NCBI GenBank assembly: GCA_009379825.1
Contig: WHTA01000018.1
Coordinates: forward strand, 1 to 64,000
DNA: 64,000 nt
From: Streptosporangiales bacterium
Lineage (GTDB): Bacteria > Actinomycetota > Actinomycetes > Streptosporangiales > WHST01
Reading direction: 5' to 3'
Part shown: in pieces, positions 32,270-43,409 of the stretch
Layout of the letters: each line of letters opens with the position of its first letter
How positions within the stretch are numbered: position 1 is the first letter of the stretch
Position numbers and translations under genes: made by a program
The notes under the pieces: generated by a model
The model's database searches: none
What the model was told of the DNA's origin: nothing
Seen by the model: only the letters and a program-made list of their open reading frames with translations

Positions 32270-34078
32270 TCAGCGACTTGGGAGGACGATGTCGTACTCG
32301 TGGATCTTGCGGTACAGGGTGGCCCTGGATATGCCGAGCAGCGTGGCGGCGCGGAGCTTGTTGCCTTCGGCGTCGTCGAGGCTCTGGACGATCGCGTCGC
32401 GTTCTGCGGACTCCAGCCGGTTGAGTGGACGTTTGTTCAACACTCGGTACTCGGCCGGGAGGTCGGTCGGGCGGATGGTGCCGGCACGCCGGCGTCGCGC
32501 GACGTCCTTGAGCAGGTCGTAGAGCTGCGCGACGTTCCCCGGCCAGCTCGCGCGCATCAGCAGGTGCATGGCGGCCGGGGAGTACGTCAACCGGCCGCCG
32601 TAGCCGAGCTTGCTGAGCAGCAGCGGTACGAGCTCGCGGAGATCCTCGGAGCGCTGGCGCAGCGGCGGGACGTGGACGGTCCAGGGGAAGAGCGCGAGGA
32701 GGCCGGCCAGCCGGGTGTCCGTCGTGGCCTCCTTGGAGAGCGTCAGGGCCACCCAGGGTGCGTGCTCGCCGTGCCCGTTGACCATCTGTTCGAGGACCGT
32801 GGTGACGGCGTCGAGCCGGTCGCCCGACAGCCGGTCCGCGTTCCTGATGACGAAGGCGTCCACCGGGTCATCGACCAGCTCCTGCTGCAGCCGCAACGCC
32901 CAGTCGCCGTCGCCCTCGTCGGCGTCCACGGCCCGTAGCCGCCCTGTCGGCTGGTGTCGCTGCTGCGCGCAACGGGCCAACGTGTAGCGGCCGGTGCCGT
33001 GCTCGCCGGCCAGGATCACCCATTCGCCCCGGGCGTACGCAGCGTCGACGTCACGGCAGCACCGCAGCCACAGCGGCGTCGACCCGACCACGCCGGGGAG
33101 GAACATCGGTGGCGAGCCGCCGACCACGGCGCCCGAAGGCACGTCGTCCGCGTCGATCAGGTCGACGTGCAAGACGCCACCGTGCAGCCGGTCGGATCGG
33201 TCGCTGTGCAGCTGGCGACAGTGCAGCCGGGCCTTGCCGCCGGTGGGCAGCGAGACGCGGGTCGTCGTACTGTCACCCGTGGTCAACGCCTGCTCCGCGT
33301 GGGAGAGCACGACGGCCTGGTCGGCGGCGTCGAGCAGCTTTCGTGCCCGGTCGTTCATCATCACGAGGTCGTCGCTGAACGCGATCACGGCTCCGGTGCT
33401 GCGCTGGCATGCCCGCAGGTACCCCTCGAACAGGGCGAGCTCGTGGTCGTGGGTGTGGGCCAACAGGCCCTGCCGGATCTGTTCGGCCGCCGTCCTCGCC
33501 AGCACCACGAGCAGCTCCCCGGCGTCCTTCCGCCAGCAGGTGAAGTCGACCGCGCCGAGCGTCTTGCCGGTGATCGGATGCCGAATGGGCGCACCCGCGC
33601 AGGCGAGGTTCTCCAGGTTCTCCGCGTAGTGCTCGTGGCCGAACACGTGGGTCGGCCGCCCCTCCTCGAGTGCGGTGCCGATGCCGTTGGTGCCGACGAA
33701 TCGTTCGCCGTAGCTGAAGCCGGGTGCCAGCTCGACGCTCTCGAGATGTCGGTTGAGGTCTGGGTCGCCGCTCTGCCGGCTCAGCACCAGCCCCGTCTGG
33801 TCGGTGAGGATCAGGCTGATCGACTGACCGCCCAGCGTGTCGCCGAGCCTCGTCAGCACCGGGCCGGCGGCGCGAACCAGGGGAGTCTCCAGGTCCTGGT
33901 CGGGTACGTACGGCAGCTCGATCCGGTCGGCCGGCACCTGGAACTCGCGTGACCGCTGCCAGGAGGCGACGATCGTGTCACGCACCGTGCCCTGCTCGAC
34001 GCGTTCCGAGGTGAGGAACCGGATGCGGTTCCGAGCGAGGTCAGGGTCGTCACCGCGGACCAACGAAGCGTCGTTCAT
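32270..34078 (-). CDS. mimR: MimR/AcoR-like GAF-AAA+-Fis activator of the monooxygenase operon
   Basis: About 602 residues: an N-terminal helical/GAF sensor (FSYGERFVGTNGIGTALEEG), an AAA+ domain and a C-terminal Fis-type helix-turn-helix (NKLRAATLLGISRATLYRKI). The AAA+ part is that of the sigma54-independent actinobacterial branch. The Walker-A Lys is Arg (GEHGTGRYT), and the GAFTGA loop that contacts sigma54 is absent. ATG 34078 has GGGAGG upstream. In mycobacteria MimR activates mimABCD from inverted repeats like the two found here. It is divergent from the monooxygenase operon. Confidence 0.88.
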   Translation of the reverse strand: MNDASLVRGDDPDLARNRIRFLTSERVEQGTVRDTIVASWQRSREFQVPADRIELPYVPDQDLETPLVRAAGPVLTRLGDTLGGQSISLILTDQTGLVLSRQSGDPDLNRHLESVELAPGFSYGERFVGTNGIGTALEEGRPTHVFGHEHYAENLENLACAGAPIRHPITGKTLGAVDFTCWRKDAGELLVVLARTAAEQIRQGLLAHTHDHELALFEGYLRACQRSTGAVIAFSDDLVMMNDRARKLLDAADQAVVLSHAEQALTTGDSTTTRVSLPTGGKARLHCRQLHSDRSDRLHGGVLHVDLIDADDVPSGAVVGGSPPMFLPGVVGSTPLWLRCCRDVDAAYARGEWVILAGEHGTGRYTLARCAQQRHQPTGRLRAVDADEGDGDWALRLQQELVDDPVDAFVIRNADRLSGDRLDAVTTVLEQMVNGHGEHAPWVALTLSKEATTDTRLAGLLALFPWTVHVPPLRQRSEDLRELVPLLLSKLGYGGRLTYSPAAMHLLMRASWPGNVAQLYDLLKDVARRRRAGTIRPTDLPAEYRVLNKRPLNRLESAERDAIVQSLDDAEGNKLRAATLLGISRATLYRKIHEYDIVLPSR

Positions 34079-34160
34079 AGGGCCTCCCACCCCCGACGGA
34101 GGACAGCTCGGCCTGCGGACACCGGTCGTCCTCGACACCAGCCTATAGCGGTGACGGCAG

Positions 34161-34187
34161 CCGGGTGTCTCAGATTGAGACACCCGG
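34161..34187. promoter_or_regulatory. MimR-type operator, site A
   Basis: A perfect inverted repeat with 12-base arms, CCGGGTGTCTCA and its complement, separated by GAT. The inner TGTCTCA-N3-TGAGACA is the AcoR/MimR-type half-site pair. It lies between mimR and the small gene at 34243, so it may serve both directions. Confidence 0.75.
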
Positions 34188-34242
34188 CGGACCGTGACGG
34201 CCGTCTGATGGTTAGTAACACCTCGAGCCGTGAGGAGCTCCG

Positions 34243-34452
34243 ATGGTGACCGAGGAACCGTCAGCGGAGACGTACAACCCGTGGACCATCGTCAACCTCG
34301 TGTTCCACCACCTGGTGGCGCACGGGCGCCATCCGACCCTCGGCGACCCGGGCGATCCCGGCGAACCCGCCGCGGCCCTGCTGCGCGCACTGGGGGTCCA
34401 GCCGACCGTCGAGGCCGGCGCGCAGGCCGCGCGTGCCAGACGCGACCGCTAG
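34243..34452 (+). CDS. Small conserved protein leading the monooxygenase cluster
   Basis: A 69-residue soluble protein, SAETYNPWTIVNLVFHHLVA followed by GRHPTLGDPGDPGEPAAALLRALGVQPT. Small actinobacterial proteins with an N-P-W-T-x-V-N-L-V-F start are known to me as recurrent but without an assigned role. GAGGAGC precedes the ATG. It sits between the two operators, so it is probably induced with the monooxygenase. A role as a regulator or assembly factor is possible but not shown. Confidence 0.6.
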   Translation: MVTEEPSAETYNPWTIVNLVFHHLVAHGRHPTLGDPGDPGEPAAALLRALGVQPTVEAGAQAARARRDR

Positions 34453-34504
34453 CTCGCTGACCTGCGCGCAAGCATGTTCGACGAGCCGTGAGCGCATCCG
34501 AACC

Positions 34505-34521
34505 TGTCTCATATTGAGACC
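34505..34521. promoter_or_regulatory. MimR-type operator, site B
   Basis: TGTCTCATATTGAGACC contains the inverted repeat GTCTCA-TAT-TGAGAC (34506-34520), the same half-sites and spacing as site A, 75 bases or so before the hydroxylase start. Two sites about 340 bases apart suit an activator that oligomerises or loops DNA. Confidence 0.75.
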
Positions 34522-34589
34522 GATGCACGGTCGGTTCCGGGTTGTAATCACCGGTACGGGTCGCCGGAACCGGCCGGTAAGGAGTCATC

Positions 34590-36242
34590 ATGAGCCGCCA
34601 AAGCGTGGCGAGAGCGCATCAGAAGATTCAAGAACTGTCCTGGGAGCCGGCGTACCACGAGCCGGTGTCGCACTACGGGACCGACTACACGTTCCAGAAG
34701 GCCAGCAAGAAGGACCCACTCAAGCAGGTCCTGCGGTCGTACTTCCCTATGCAGGAGGAGAAGGACCACCGGGTGTACGGCGCCGAGGACGGCGCGATCC
34801 GCGGCAACATGTTCCGGCAGGTCCAGGAGCGATGGCTGGAGTGGCAGAAGCTGTTCCTGAGCATCATCCCGCTGCCGGAGATCTCGGCGGCACGTGCGAT
34901 GCCACTGCTGTTCCGTACGGTGCCGAACCCAGAGCTGCACAACGGACAAGCGATCCAGATGATCGACGAGGTCCGACACTCGACGATTCAGCAGAACCTG
35001 AAGCGTCTGTACATGAACAACTACATCGACCCCGCGGGGTTCAACAGCAGTCTCCGCAACTTCCAGAACGACTACTGCGGCACCATCGGGCGCCAGTTCG
35101 CGGAGGGCTTCATCACCGGTGACGCGATCACTGCCGCGAGCATCTACCTGACGATCGTCGCGGAGACCGCGTTCACCAACACGCTGTTCGTCGCCATGCC
35201 GGCCGAGGCCGCGGCCAACGGCGACTACCTGCTGCCCACGGTATTCCACTCCGTGCAGTCCGACGAGTCCCGGCACATCAGCAACGGCTACGCCACCCTC
35301 CTGATGGCGTTGTCCGACGAGGGCAACCACCAGCTGCTCGAGCGGGACCTGCGCTACGCGTGGTGGAACAACCACCGGGTCGTCGACGCGGCGATCGGCA
35401 CCTTCATCGAGTACGGCACGAAGGACCGCCGCAAGGACCGGGAGAGCTACGCCGAGATGTGGCGACGGTGGATCTACGACGACTACTACCGCAGCTATCT
35501 CGTCCCCCTGGAGAAGTACGGTCTCACCATCCCGCACGACCTCATCGAGGAGTCGTGGAACCAGATCTGGAACAAGGGCTACGTGCACGAGGTCGCGCAG
35601 TTCTTCGCCACCGGGTGGCTCGCCAACTACTGGCGCATCGACCCGATGACGGACAAGGACTTCGAGTGGTTCGAGGAGAAGTATCCGGGCTGGTACGACA
35701 AGTACGGCAAGTGGTGGGAGAACTACAACCGCCTGTCCTATCCGAACGGGCACAACCCGATCGCGCTCGAGGACGTCGACTACGTCTACCCACACAGGTG
35801 CTGGACCTGCATGGTGCCGTGCCTGGTGCGGGAGGACATGGTCGTCGACAAGGTCCAGGGGCAGTGGCGTACCTACTGCCACGAGGCCTGCCGGTGGACC
35901 GACGCAGAGGCGTTCCGGCCGATGTACCAGGGCCGGCAGACGCCGAACATGGGCCAGCTCATCGGTTCGCGTGAGTGGGAGACGCTCTACCACGGCTGGA
36001 ACTGGGCGGACGTGGTCTCGGACATGGGGTTCGTGCGTGACGACGGCAAGACGCTGGTCGCGCAGCCGCACCTCGACCTCGACCCGAAGAAGATGTGGAC
36101 GCTGGACCACCTGCGCCGCTGCCCGCCGCTGCAGAGCCCCAACGTCCTGCTGAACCAGATGACCGACGCGGAGCGGGACGCGTTCGTCGCCGACTACAAC
36201 CGACAGGGCCCCGCTGGCCGACCATCTTCGGCCAAGTCCTGA
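34590..36242 (+). CDS. mimA: Diiron monooxygenase hydroxylase, large (alpha) subunit
   Basis: A soluble diiron hydroxylase subunit of 550 residues from the propane-2-/phenol monooxygenase (Prm/Mim) group. The two E-x-x-H iron motifs are [13 protein letters not shown] and [13 protein letters not shown]. The C-terminal zinc/cysteine-rich part ([14 protein letters not shown]) is typical of the family. It inserts oxygen at secondary carbons of propane or acetone and at phenols. AAGGAG precedes the ATG. The order alpha, reductase, beta, coupling protein is that of mimABCD. Confidence 0.95.
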   Translation: MSRQSVARAHQKIQELSWEPAYHEPVSHYGTDYTFQKASKKDPLKQVLRSYFPMQEEKDHRVYGAEDGAIRGNMFRQVQERWLEWQKLFLSIIPLPEISAARAMPLLFRTVPNPELHNGQAIQMIDEVRHSTIQQNLKRLYMNNYIDPAGFNSSLRNFQNDYCGTIGRQFAEGFITGDAITAASIYLTIVAETAFTNTLFVAMPAEAAANGDYLLPTVFHSVQSDESRHISNGYATLLMALSDEGNHQLLERDLRYAWWNNHRVVDAAIGTFIEYGTKDRRKDRESYAEMWRRWIYDDYYRSYLVPLEKYGLTIPHDLIEESWNQIWNKGYVHEVAQFFATGWLANYWRIDPMTDKDFEWFEEKYPGWYDKYGKWWENYNRLSYPNGHNPIALEDVDYVYPHRCWTCMVPCLVREDMVVDKVQGQWRTYCHEACRWTDAEAFRPMYQGRQTPNMGQLIGSREWETLYHGWNWADVVSDMGFVRDDGKTLVAQPHLDLDPKKMWTLDHLRRCPPLQSPNVLLNQMTDAERDAFVADYNRQGPAGRPSSAKS

Positions 36243-36273
36243 CCGTTCGACCGTCGATCCCGACCGTAGAGAG

Positions 36274-37329
36274 ATGACCATGGGCGAGAAGCACAAGGTG
36301 ACCTTCGAACCGGTCGGGATCGACATCGAGGTCGACGAGGAGCAGACGATCCTGCGCGCGGCCGCGGAGCAGGGCGTGATGCTCATGCACGGCTGCAAGG
36401 AGGGCCAGTGCGCGTCGTGCAAGTCGTTCGTACTCGACGGTGACGACATCGAGCTCGACCGGTACTCCACCTTCGCGCTGCCCGACTTCGAGAAGGAGGA
36501 GGGCTACACCCTGCTGTGCCGGACGCACGCGTACGAGGACCTCGTCGTCGAGCTGCTCAACTACGACGAGGAGATGATCAAGTCCGGCCTGCCCATCCAG
36601 CACGCCGACGTGGAGGTCGTGAGCAAGGACAATGTGACGCACGACATCAGGCACCTCGTGGTGCGCCTCGTGGAGCCGTCGACGTTGAAGTTCTTCCCCG
36701 GCCAGTACGTGGACTTCACCGTGCCCGGCCACGACGCAACGCGTTCGTTCTCCATGGCGAACACATCCAGCGCGGACACCGGCCTGCTGGAGTTCGTCAT
36801 AAAGATCTACCCGGACGGCATGTTCTCCAACTTCCTCGACACCCAGCTGGCCGTCGGCGACCGGTTGGAGATCACCGGGCCTTTCGGCGTGTTCACGTTG
36901 CGGGACAACCCGGAAACGGAGCTGATCTTCCTCGGCGGGGGTGCCGGGATGGCGCCGATCCTGTCGCTGCTGCGTTCCATGGCGGAACGCGGTATCGACC
37001 GGCCGGCCTCGTTCTACTACGGCGCCAGGCGCCGGCAGGACCTGTGCTTCGAGGACGAACTGGCCACCCTGGCGGAGACGCTGCCCGCCTTCCGGTACGT
37101 CCCCGCCCTGTCCGAGCCGGCGAACGAGGAGGCATGGGACGGCGAGGTCGGGCTGATCACCGACGTGTTGGAGCGGATGACGGGGGACCTCTCCGGTGCC
37201 GACGCCTACGTGTGCGGACCGCCGCCCATGGTGGAAGCCGCGCTGGCTCTGCTGCCCACGCTCGGGGTCGCGGAGAAGCGGATCTTCTACGACAAGTTCA
37301 CCACCACCGGTGACGCCGACGAGAGCTAG
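36274..37329 (+). CDS. mimB: Monooxygenase reductase (2Fe-2S, FAD, NADH)
   Basis: 351 residues. The N-terminal plant-type ferredoxin domain has HGCKEGQCASCKSFV and the last ligand in LLCRTHAYED. An FAD domain follows (TRSFSMANTSS for the R-x-Y/F-S motif), then the NAD(P) domain (LGGGAGMAPILSLLRSMAE, YVCGPPPMVE). It delivers electrons from NADH to the hydroxylase. ATG 36274 or the in-frame ATG 36280. Confidence 0.95.
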   Translation: MTMGEKHKVTFEPVGIDIEVDEEQTILRAAAEQGVMLMHGCKEGQCASCKSFVLDGDDIELDRYSTFALPDFEKEEGYTLLCRTHAYEDLVVELLNYDEEMIKSGLPIQHADVEVVSKDNVTHDIRHLVVRLVEPSTLKFFPGQYVDFTVPGHDATRSFSMANTSSADTGLLEFVIKIYPDGMFSNFLDTQLAVGDRLEITGPFGVFTLRDNPETELIFLGGGAGMAPILSLLRSMAERGIDRPASFYYGARRRQDLCFEDELATLAETLPAFRYVPALSEPANEEAWDGEVGLITDVLERMTGDLSGADAYVCGPPPMVEAALALLPTLGVAEKRIFYDKFTTTGDADES

Positions 37330-37347
37330 CACCGAAGGAAGAAGCGG

Positions 37348-38517
37348 ATGACAACGACAACACAACGAAGTGTGCCGAAGCCCGTCTTCACGGACGCCGA
37401 GGCCGGCGCGAAGGTCTTCCCCGACTCGGACGCCCGCCGGTTCAACTACTTCACGGCACAGAAACGCAAGCAGAGCCACTACGAGGACGTGACCGTCGAA
37501 GTGCAACCCGACCCGAGGCACTACCTCGCCCAGGGTTGGCTCTACGGGTTCTCCGACGGCAAGGGCGGGTACCCGCTGGAGTGGACTGAGCTGAAGGCCT
37601 GGGGGTCCGACCGGCCGGTACCGAAGCGGTCGCCGGGCTCGGGTGGCCAGGGGTACGAGTGGCCCGCGCTCGGCTGGCACGAGTTCCGTGACCCCAACGA
37701 GGAGTGGGAGCTGACGCTGTACCGCTACAACTCCAACGTGGTACGTCAGCTCAACCAGAACGTCGACGCGGCACGGCAGGCCAAGGCGTTCGACCAGTGG
37801 AACCCGAACTGGGTGCAGTTCGTCGCGCACCACGTCGGTGCGTGGATGCACGTCGACCACGGGCTCGGGCTCTACCTGTTCGCCAACGCCAACCGCAGAG
37901 CTCCGACGAACATGCACAACAACGCGATCTCCGTGAACAGCATGCACAGGATCCGCGCCGCCCAGGACCTCGCGCTGTACAACCTGACCCTCAGCGAGGA
38001 GATCTCGGAGTTCGACGGTACGGCGCACGTCGAGACCTGGAACGAGGACCCGGCCTGGCAGGGCGTAAGGGAGACGGCCGAACAGCTGACCACGATCTGG
38101 GACTGGTGCGAGGCCGTGTTCGCCGCGAACATCGTCTTCGAGCCGCTCGTCGGGGAGCTGTTCCGCAGCAACATGGTCCAGCAGGCGGCACCGGCGAACG
38201 GGGACTTCGTCACACCGACGCTGGTGGGCGCGGAGGAGTACGACTACGCGGAACGCGACCTGCGCTACACGAAGCCGATGTTCCGGCTGCTGATCGACGA
38301 CAAGGAGTTCGCCGACCACAACAGGAAGATCATGCAGCGCTGGCTGGCGGACTGGGTGCCGCGGTGCATCACCGCGGCGAGGACGCTGCAGTCGCTGTGG
38401 TCACTGCCGGACGCGAAGCCACCGCGCTTCGAGGACGGCCTCGACCGTGCCAAGAGCCGCTTCGTCGGCATCTTGTCCGAACTGGATCTGCAGACACCGA
38501 AGGAGCTGGCCCAGTGA
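37348..38517 (+). CDS. mimC: Diiron monooxygenase hydroxylase, small (beta) subunit
   Basis: A 389-residue helical protein of the ferritin-like fold that pairs with the alpha subunit but lacks a full set of iron ligands. Family blocks include FNYFTAQKRKQSHYEDVTVE, TLYRYNSNVVRQLNQNVDAA and IRAAQDLALYNLTLSEEISE. It sits 18 bases after the reductase gene. Its stop overlaps the GTG of the coupling-protein gene. Confidence 0.95.
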   Translation: MTTTTQRSVPKPVFTDAEAGAKVFPDSDARRFNYFTAQKRKQSHYEDVTVEVQPDPRHYLAQGWLYGFSDGKGGYPLEWTELKAWGSDRPVPKRSPGSGGQGYEWPALGWHEFRDPNEEWELTLYRYNSNVVRQLNQNVDAARQAKAFDQWNPNWVQFVAHHVGAWMHVDHGLGLYLFANANRRAPTNMHNNAISVNSMHRIRAAQDLALYNLTLSEEISEFDGTAHVETWNEDPAWQGVRETAEQLTTIWDWCEAVFAANIVFEPLVGELFRSNMVQQAAPANGDFVTPTLVGAEEYDYAERDLRYTKPMFRLLIDDKEFADHNRKIMQRWLADWVPRCITAARTLQSLWSLPDAKPPRFEDGLDRAKSRFVGILSELDLQTPKELAQ

Positions 38518-38885
38518 CGACTTTCAAGACGGCAGAGAGCCCGTTCGAGCGCAACAACACCGCCTCCAACAAGTGTGGCTTCACCCTGATGAACAACCAG
38601 GTCGGCGTGATCGTCGCCGAGGTGATGGGACGCAAGGAGAACGTCACCATCACGCCGTTGCCGTCGATGATCAGGGTCGACGCCAAGGGCCGGATGGACG
38701 TCGTCTACAGCGAGATCGACGAGGCTGCGGGCGAGGAGGACGGCTGGTTCAACGCGGCGGAGTTCGAGGAGAGCATGTCCACCCACTACGGGCGCATGAT
38801 CCACCAGGACGACCGCACCATCATGTTCGCGAACCCCGAAGACGCCGCCGAGTTCCTCGACTTCGATCTCGTGGCTCGCTCGTAG
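38514..38885 (+). CDS. mimD: Monooxygenase coupling (effector) protein
   Basis: 123 residues, MmoB/DmpM-like: NNTASNKCGFTLMNNQVGVI, VTITPLPSMIRVDAKGRMDV and MSTHYGRMIHQDDRTIMFAN. It binds the hydroxylase, has no cofactor and tunes oxygen activation. GTG 38514 overlaps the previous stop (GTGA). Confidence 0.93.
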   Translation: MTTFKTAESPFERNNTASNKCGFTLMNNQVGVIVAEVMGRKENVTITPLPSMIRVDAKGRMDVVYSEIDEAAGEEDGWFNAAEFEESMSTHYGRMIHQDDRTIMFANPEDAAEFLDFDLVARS

Positions 38886-38898
38886 CAGGGAGGTTGCC

Positions 38899-39936
38899 GT
38901 GTACGAGAAGGACGGCGAGAAGTACTTCGTGGTCGACGGCCACACCCACTTCTGGGACGCCAGCCCGGCCAACTGGATCCCCGGCCAGGAGCAATACGCG
39001 AAGGGCTGGATCGAGTGCTTCCACGCCTACCAGGGTCTCGGTCCGCCCGAGACGCACTGGTCGCTGGAGGAGTTCCAGAAGTACTCGGAAGAAAGGATGA
39101 TGAAGGACGTCTTCGAGGACGGGCACGTCGACGTCGCCATCTTCCAGCCGACGAACCTAAGGCAGTGGTACAAGAACGGGTTCAACACGACGGAGGTCGA
39201 TGGCGCACTGGCCGAGAAGCACCCCGGCCGGTTCGTCGTGAACACCACGTGGGACCCGCGCGACGGCGACCGCGGCCTGGACGTGCTGGAGGAGAACGTC
39301 GAGCGTTGGGGTTGCAAGGGCGTCAAGCTCTACACGGCGGAGTGGAAGGGCGACTCACGTGGCTGGAGCCTGAAGAGCGACGAGTCCGCCCGTTACCTGG
39401 CGAAGTGCCAGGCGCTCGGGGTGACGAACATCCACGTGCACAAGGGTCCGACGATCTGGCCGCTCGACAAGGATGCCTTCGACGTGTCGGACATCGACTT
39501 CGCGGCGACGAACTTCCCTGAGCTGAACTTCGTCGTCGAGCACGTCGGTCTGCCGAGGATCGAGGACTTCTGCTTCATGGCGACCCAGGAGCCCAACGTC
39601 TATGCCGGTCTCGCCGTCGTGGTCGGTGGGCTGATGCACGCCAGGCCGCGGTTCTTCGCCAAGGTCATGGGTGAGCTGATGTTCTGGCTGGGGGAGGACA
39701 AGCTGGTGTTCGGCGCGGACTACGCCATCTGGGAGCCACGCTGGCAGGTCGAGGGCTTCGTGGACTGGCAGATGCCGGACAGTGAGGAGTTCGCCGACTA
39801 TTCGCCGTTGAGTGTTACGGCGAAGAAGAAGATCCTCGGTCTGAACGCCGCGCGCCTCTACGACATCGAGATCCCGGCAGAGCTCCGCCCCGAGGCGGTA
39901 CCGACGGAGACGCCGGTCGGCGTTCCAGGGCAGTGA
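38899..39936 (+). CDS. Amidohydrolase-family protein of the monooxygenase cluster
   Basis: A metal-dependent amidohydrolase of 345 residues, ACMSD/amidohydrolase-2 type: FVVDGHTHFWD with the first H-x-H, NIHVHKGPTIWPLD, VVEHVGLPRIEDF and FGADYAIWEP with the late Asp. It recurs directly after mimD/prmD in mycobacteria and rhodococci, and its substrate there is not established. GTG start 13 bases after the coupling-protein stop. Its own stop overlaps the next gene. Confidence 0.85.
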   Translation: MYEKDGEKYFVVDGHTHFWDASPANWIPGQEQYAKGWIECFHAYQGLGPPETHWSLEEFQKYSEERMMKDVFEDGHVDVAIFQPTNLRQWYKNGFNTTEVDGALAEKHPGRFVVNTTWDPRDGDRGLDVLEENVERWGCKGVKLYTAEWKGDSRGWSLKSDESARYLAKCQALGVTNIHVHKGPTIWPLDKDAFDVSDIDFAATNFPELNFVVEHVGLPRIEDFCFMATQEPNVYAGLAVVVGGLMHARPRFFAKVMGELMFWLGEDKLVFGADYAIWEPRWQVEGFVDWQMPDSEEFADYSPLSVTAKKKILGLNAARLYDIEIPAELRPEAVPTETPVGVPGQ

Positions 39937-40658
39937 CGAACACCTCGGCGGTCCGGCCCCAGGCTGACAGGGCGGCGGTTGCGCACGCCGTCCTGTCGGC
40001 CCTGGCCGCAGTGCGCGATCCGGAGCTGGACCGCCCGGTGACCGAGCTCGGGTTCGTCGCGCACTGCACGGTGACGGAAACCGGTGTGGCACGGGTGCGC
40101 CTGCGCCTGCCCACGTACTTCTGCGCGCCGAACTTCGCCTTCCTGATGGTGGCGGATGCCGACGACGCGGTGCGCGGAGTACCCGAGGTGACGGGCGCGG
40201 ACGTCCAGCTCGTGGACCACTTCGCCGCCGACGTGATCAACGCGGGAGTCGCGGCACGGTCCGGCTTCGTTGCGTCCTTCGCCGACGAGGCGGCGGGCGA
40301 GCTGGACGAGCTGCGGGCCGACTTCCTGCGCAAGGCGGTGCTGGCAGGGGCCGACCGGGTGTCCAGGGCGATGGTGGCCGCGGGCACCGACCCGTCCCGG
40401 CTCGCAGACCTGACCCTCGGTGACGCTCCCGCCGGCCCGGACACCGACCGCCTGCGCGCACGCAGGACCGAGCTCGGACTGCCTGCGGCGGACACCGATC
40501 CGTTGCTCGTCGACGCCACGACAGGTGCGGCGGTAGAGGCGGCGGAGCTGCGTACGTATCTGGGCCGGGCCAGGTTGACCAGGGTGAGTCAGGAGGCGAA
40601 CACCGGAGTGTGCATCGGCATGCTGCGGGCTCGCTACGGGAACGAGGTGACGACATGA
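39933..40658 (+). CDS. DUF59/MIP18-type metal-sulfur assembly protein
   Basis: 241 residues. The N-terminal half is a MIP18/DUF59 domain (VRDPELDRPVTELGFVAHC; LRLPTYFCAPNFAFLMVADA, with a Cys in the usual position). The C-terminal half is not assigned. DUF59 proteins help assemble iron-sulfur or other metal sites, so maturation of the diiron enzyme or its 2Fe-2S reductase is a reasonable guess. The GTG overlaps the amidohydrolase stop, and its own stop overlaps the dehydrogenase ATG. Confidence 0.75.
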   Translation: MTNTSAVRPQADRAAVAHAVLSALAAVRDPELDRPVTELGFVAHCTVTETGVARVRLRLPTYFCAPNFAFLMVADADDAVRGVPEVTGADVQLVDHFAADVINAGVAARSGFVASFADEAAGELDELRADFLRKAVLAGADRVSRAMVAAGTDPSRLADLTLGDAPAGPDTDRLRARRTELGLPAADTDPLLVDATTGAAVEAAELRTYLGRARLTRVSQEANTGVCIGMLRARYGNEVTT

Positions 40659-41680
40659 AGGCCGTTCGGCTGCATGAGTACCACCGTCAGCCGGTCGTCG
40701 AGGACGTGCCCGAGCCGAAGGCACTGGAGCCGTTCGACGTCGTGGTGAAGGTCGGCGGTGCCGGGGTCTGCCGTACCGACCTGCACATCATCGAGGAGCA
40801 GTGGGCGGAGAAGTCCGGTGTGCGCCTGCCGTACACGATCGGGCACGAGAACGCGGGCTGGGTGCACGAGACGGGCAGCGCCGTCACCAACGTCGCCGTC
40901 GGCGACACGGTGATCCTGCATCCGACGCCGACCTGCGGCCTGTGCCGCGCCTGTCGGGCCGGCGACGACATGCATTGCGCCGCAAGCACGTTCCCAGGCA
41001 TCAACAGCGACGGCGGCATGGCCGAGTACCTGCTGACCTCGGCCCGCGCCTGCATCCTGCTGAACCCGAGCACAAAGCCGGCTGACGTGGCCGCATTGGC
41101 GGACGCGGGCATTACCGCGTACCACGCAGTGCGCAAGGCGGTGCCGTCGCTGTTCCCCGGCACCGTGTGTGTGGTGAACGGCGTCGGCGGCCTCGGCCAC
41201 GTCGGCCTCCAGGTGTTGTCCGCACTGACCGCGACGACCGTCGTAGCCATCGACCGCAACCCGGACGCGCTCGAACTGGCCGCCACACTCGGCGCGGACT
41301 ACACGGTGCTCGCCGACGGCAAGCAGGTGGACGCTGTGCTCGACCTGACCGGAGGCAACGGCGCCGAGGTCGTGCTCGACTTCGTCGCGGAGCAGGGTGC
41401 GCAGCAGGACGCGTTCGCTATGACGCGTCGCGGCGGCTCGCACTACGTCATCGGCTACGGCAGCAACATCGACGTCCCGACCATCGACATCATCTCCACG
41501 GAGCGCAACGTGATCGGCAACCTTGTCGGTACCTACAACGATCTGGCAGAGCTGATGGTCCTTGCCCAGGCGGGCAAGGTCACGCTGCATACAAGGGCGT
41601 ACCCGTTGGACGCCGCGCTGGACGCGTTGGCCGATCTGGACGCGGGCCGGGTACGCGGCCGCGCGATCCTCATCCCCTGA
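40655..41680 (+). CDS. Zinc-dependent alcohol dehydrogenase
   Basis: A medium-chain dehydrogenase of 341 residues. Catalytic-zinc ligands lie in GAGVCRTDLH and YTIGHENAGWV, the structural-zinc cluster is PTCGLCRACRAGDDMHC, and the NAD fold is VVNGVGGLGHVGLQVL. It probably oxidises the secondary alcohol made by the monooxygenase (2-propanol to acetone, or a related pair). ATGA overlap with the DUF59 gene; a GroEL gene follows after 24 bases. Confidence 0.9.
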   Translation: MKAVRLHEYHRQPVVEDVPEPKALEPFDVVVKVGGAGVCRTDLHIIEEQWAEKSGVRLPYTIGHENAGWVHETGSAVTNVAVGDTVILHPTPTCGLCRACRAGDDMHCAASTFPGINSDGGMAEYLLTSARACILLNPSTKPADVAALADAGITAYHAVRKAVPSLFPGTVCVVNGVGGLGHVGLQVLSALTATTVVAIDRNPDALELAATLGADYTVLADGKQVDAVLDLTGGNGAEVVLDFVAEQGAQQDAFAMTRRGGSHYVIGYGSNIDVPTIDIISTERNVIGNLVGTYNDLAELMVLAQAGKVTLHTRAYPLDAALDALADLDAGRVRGRAILIP

Positions 41681-43396
<1,716 letters not shown>

Positions 43397-43409
43397 CGGA
43401 CCCGAGTCG

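Noticed and set aside
35959-38319. Minus-strand open frame of about 790 codons
   Set aside because: Antisense of mimA, mimB and mimC, with no motif; shadow frame.
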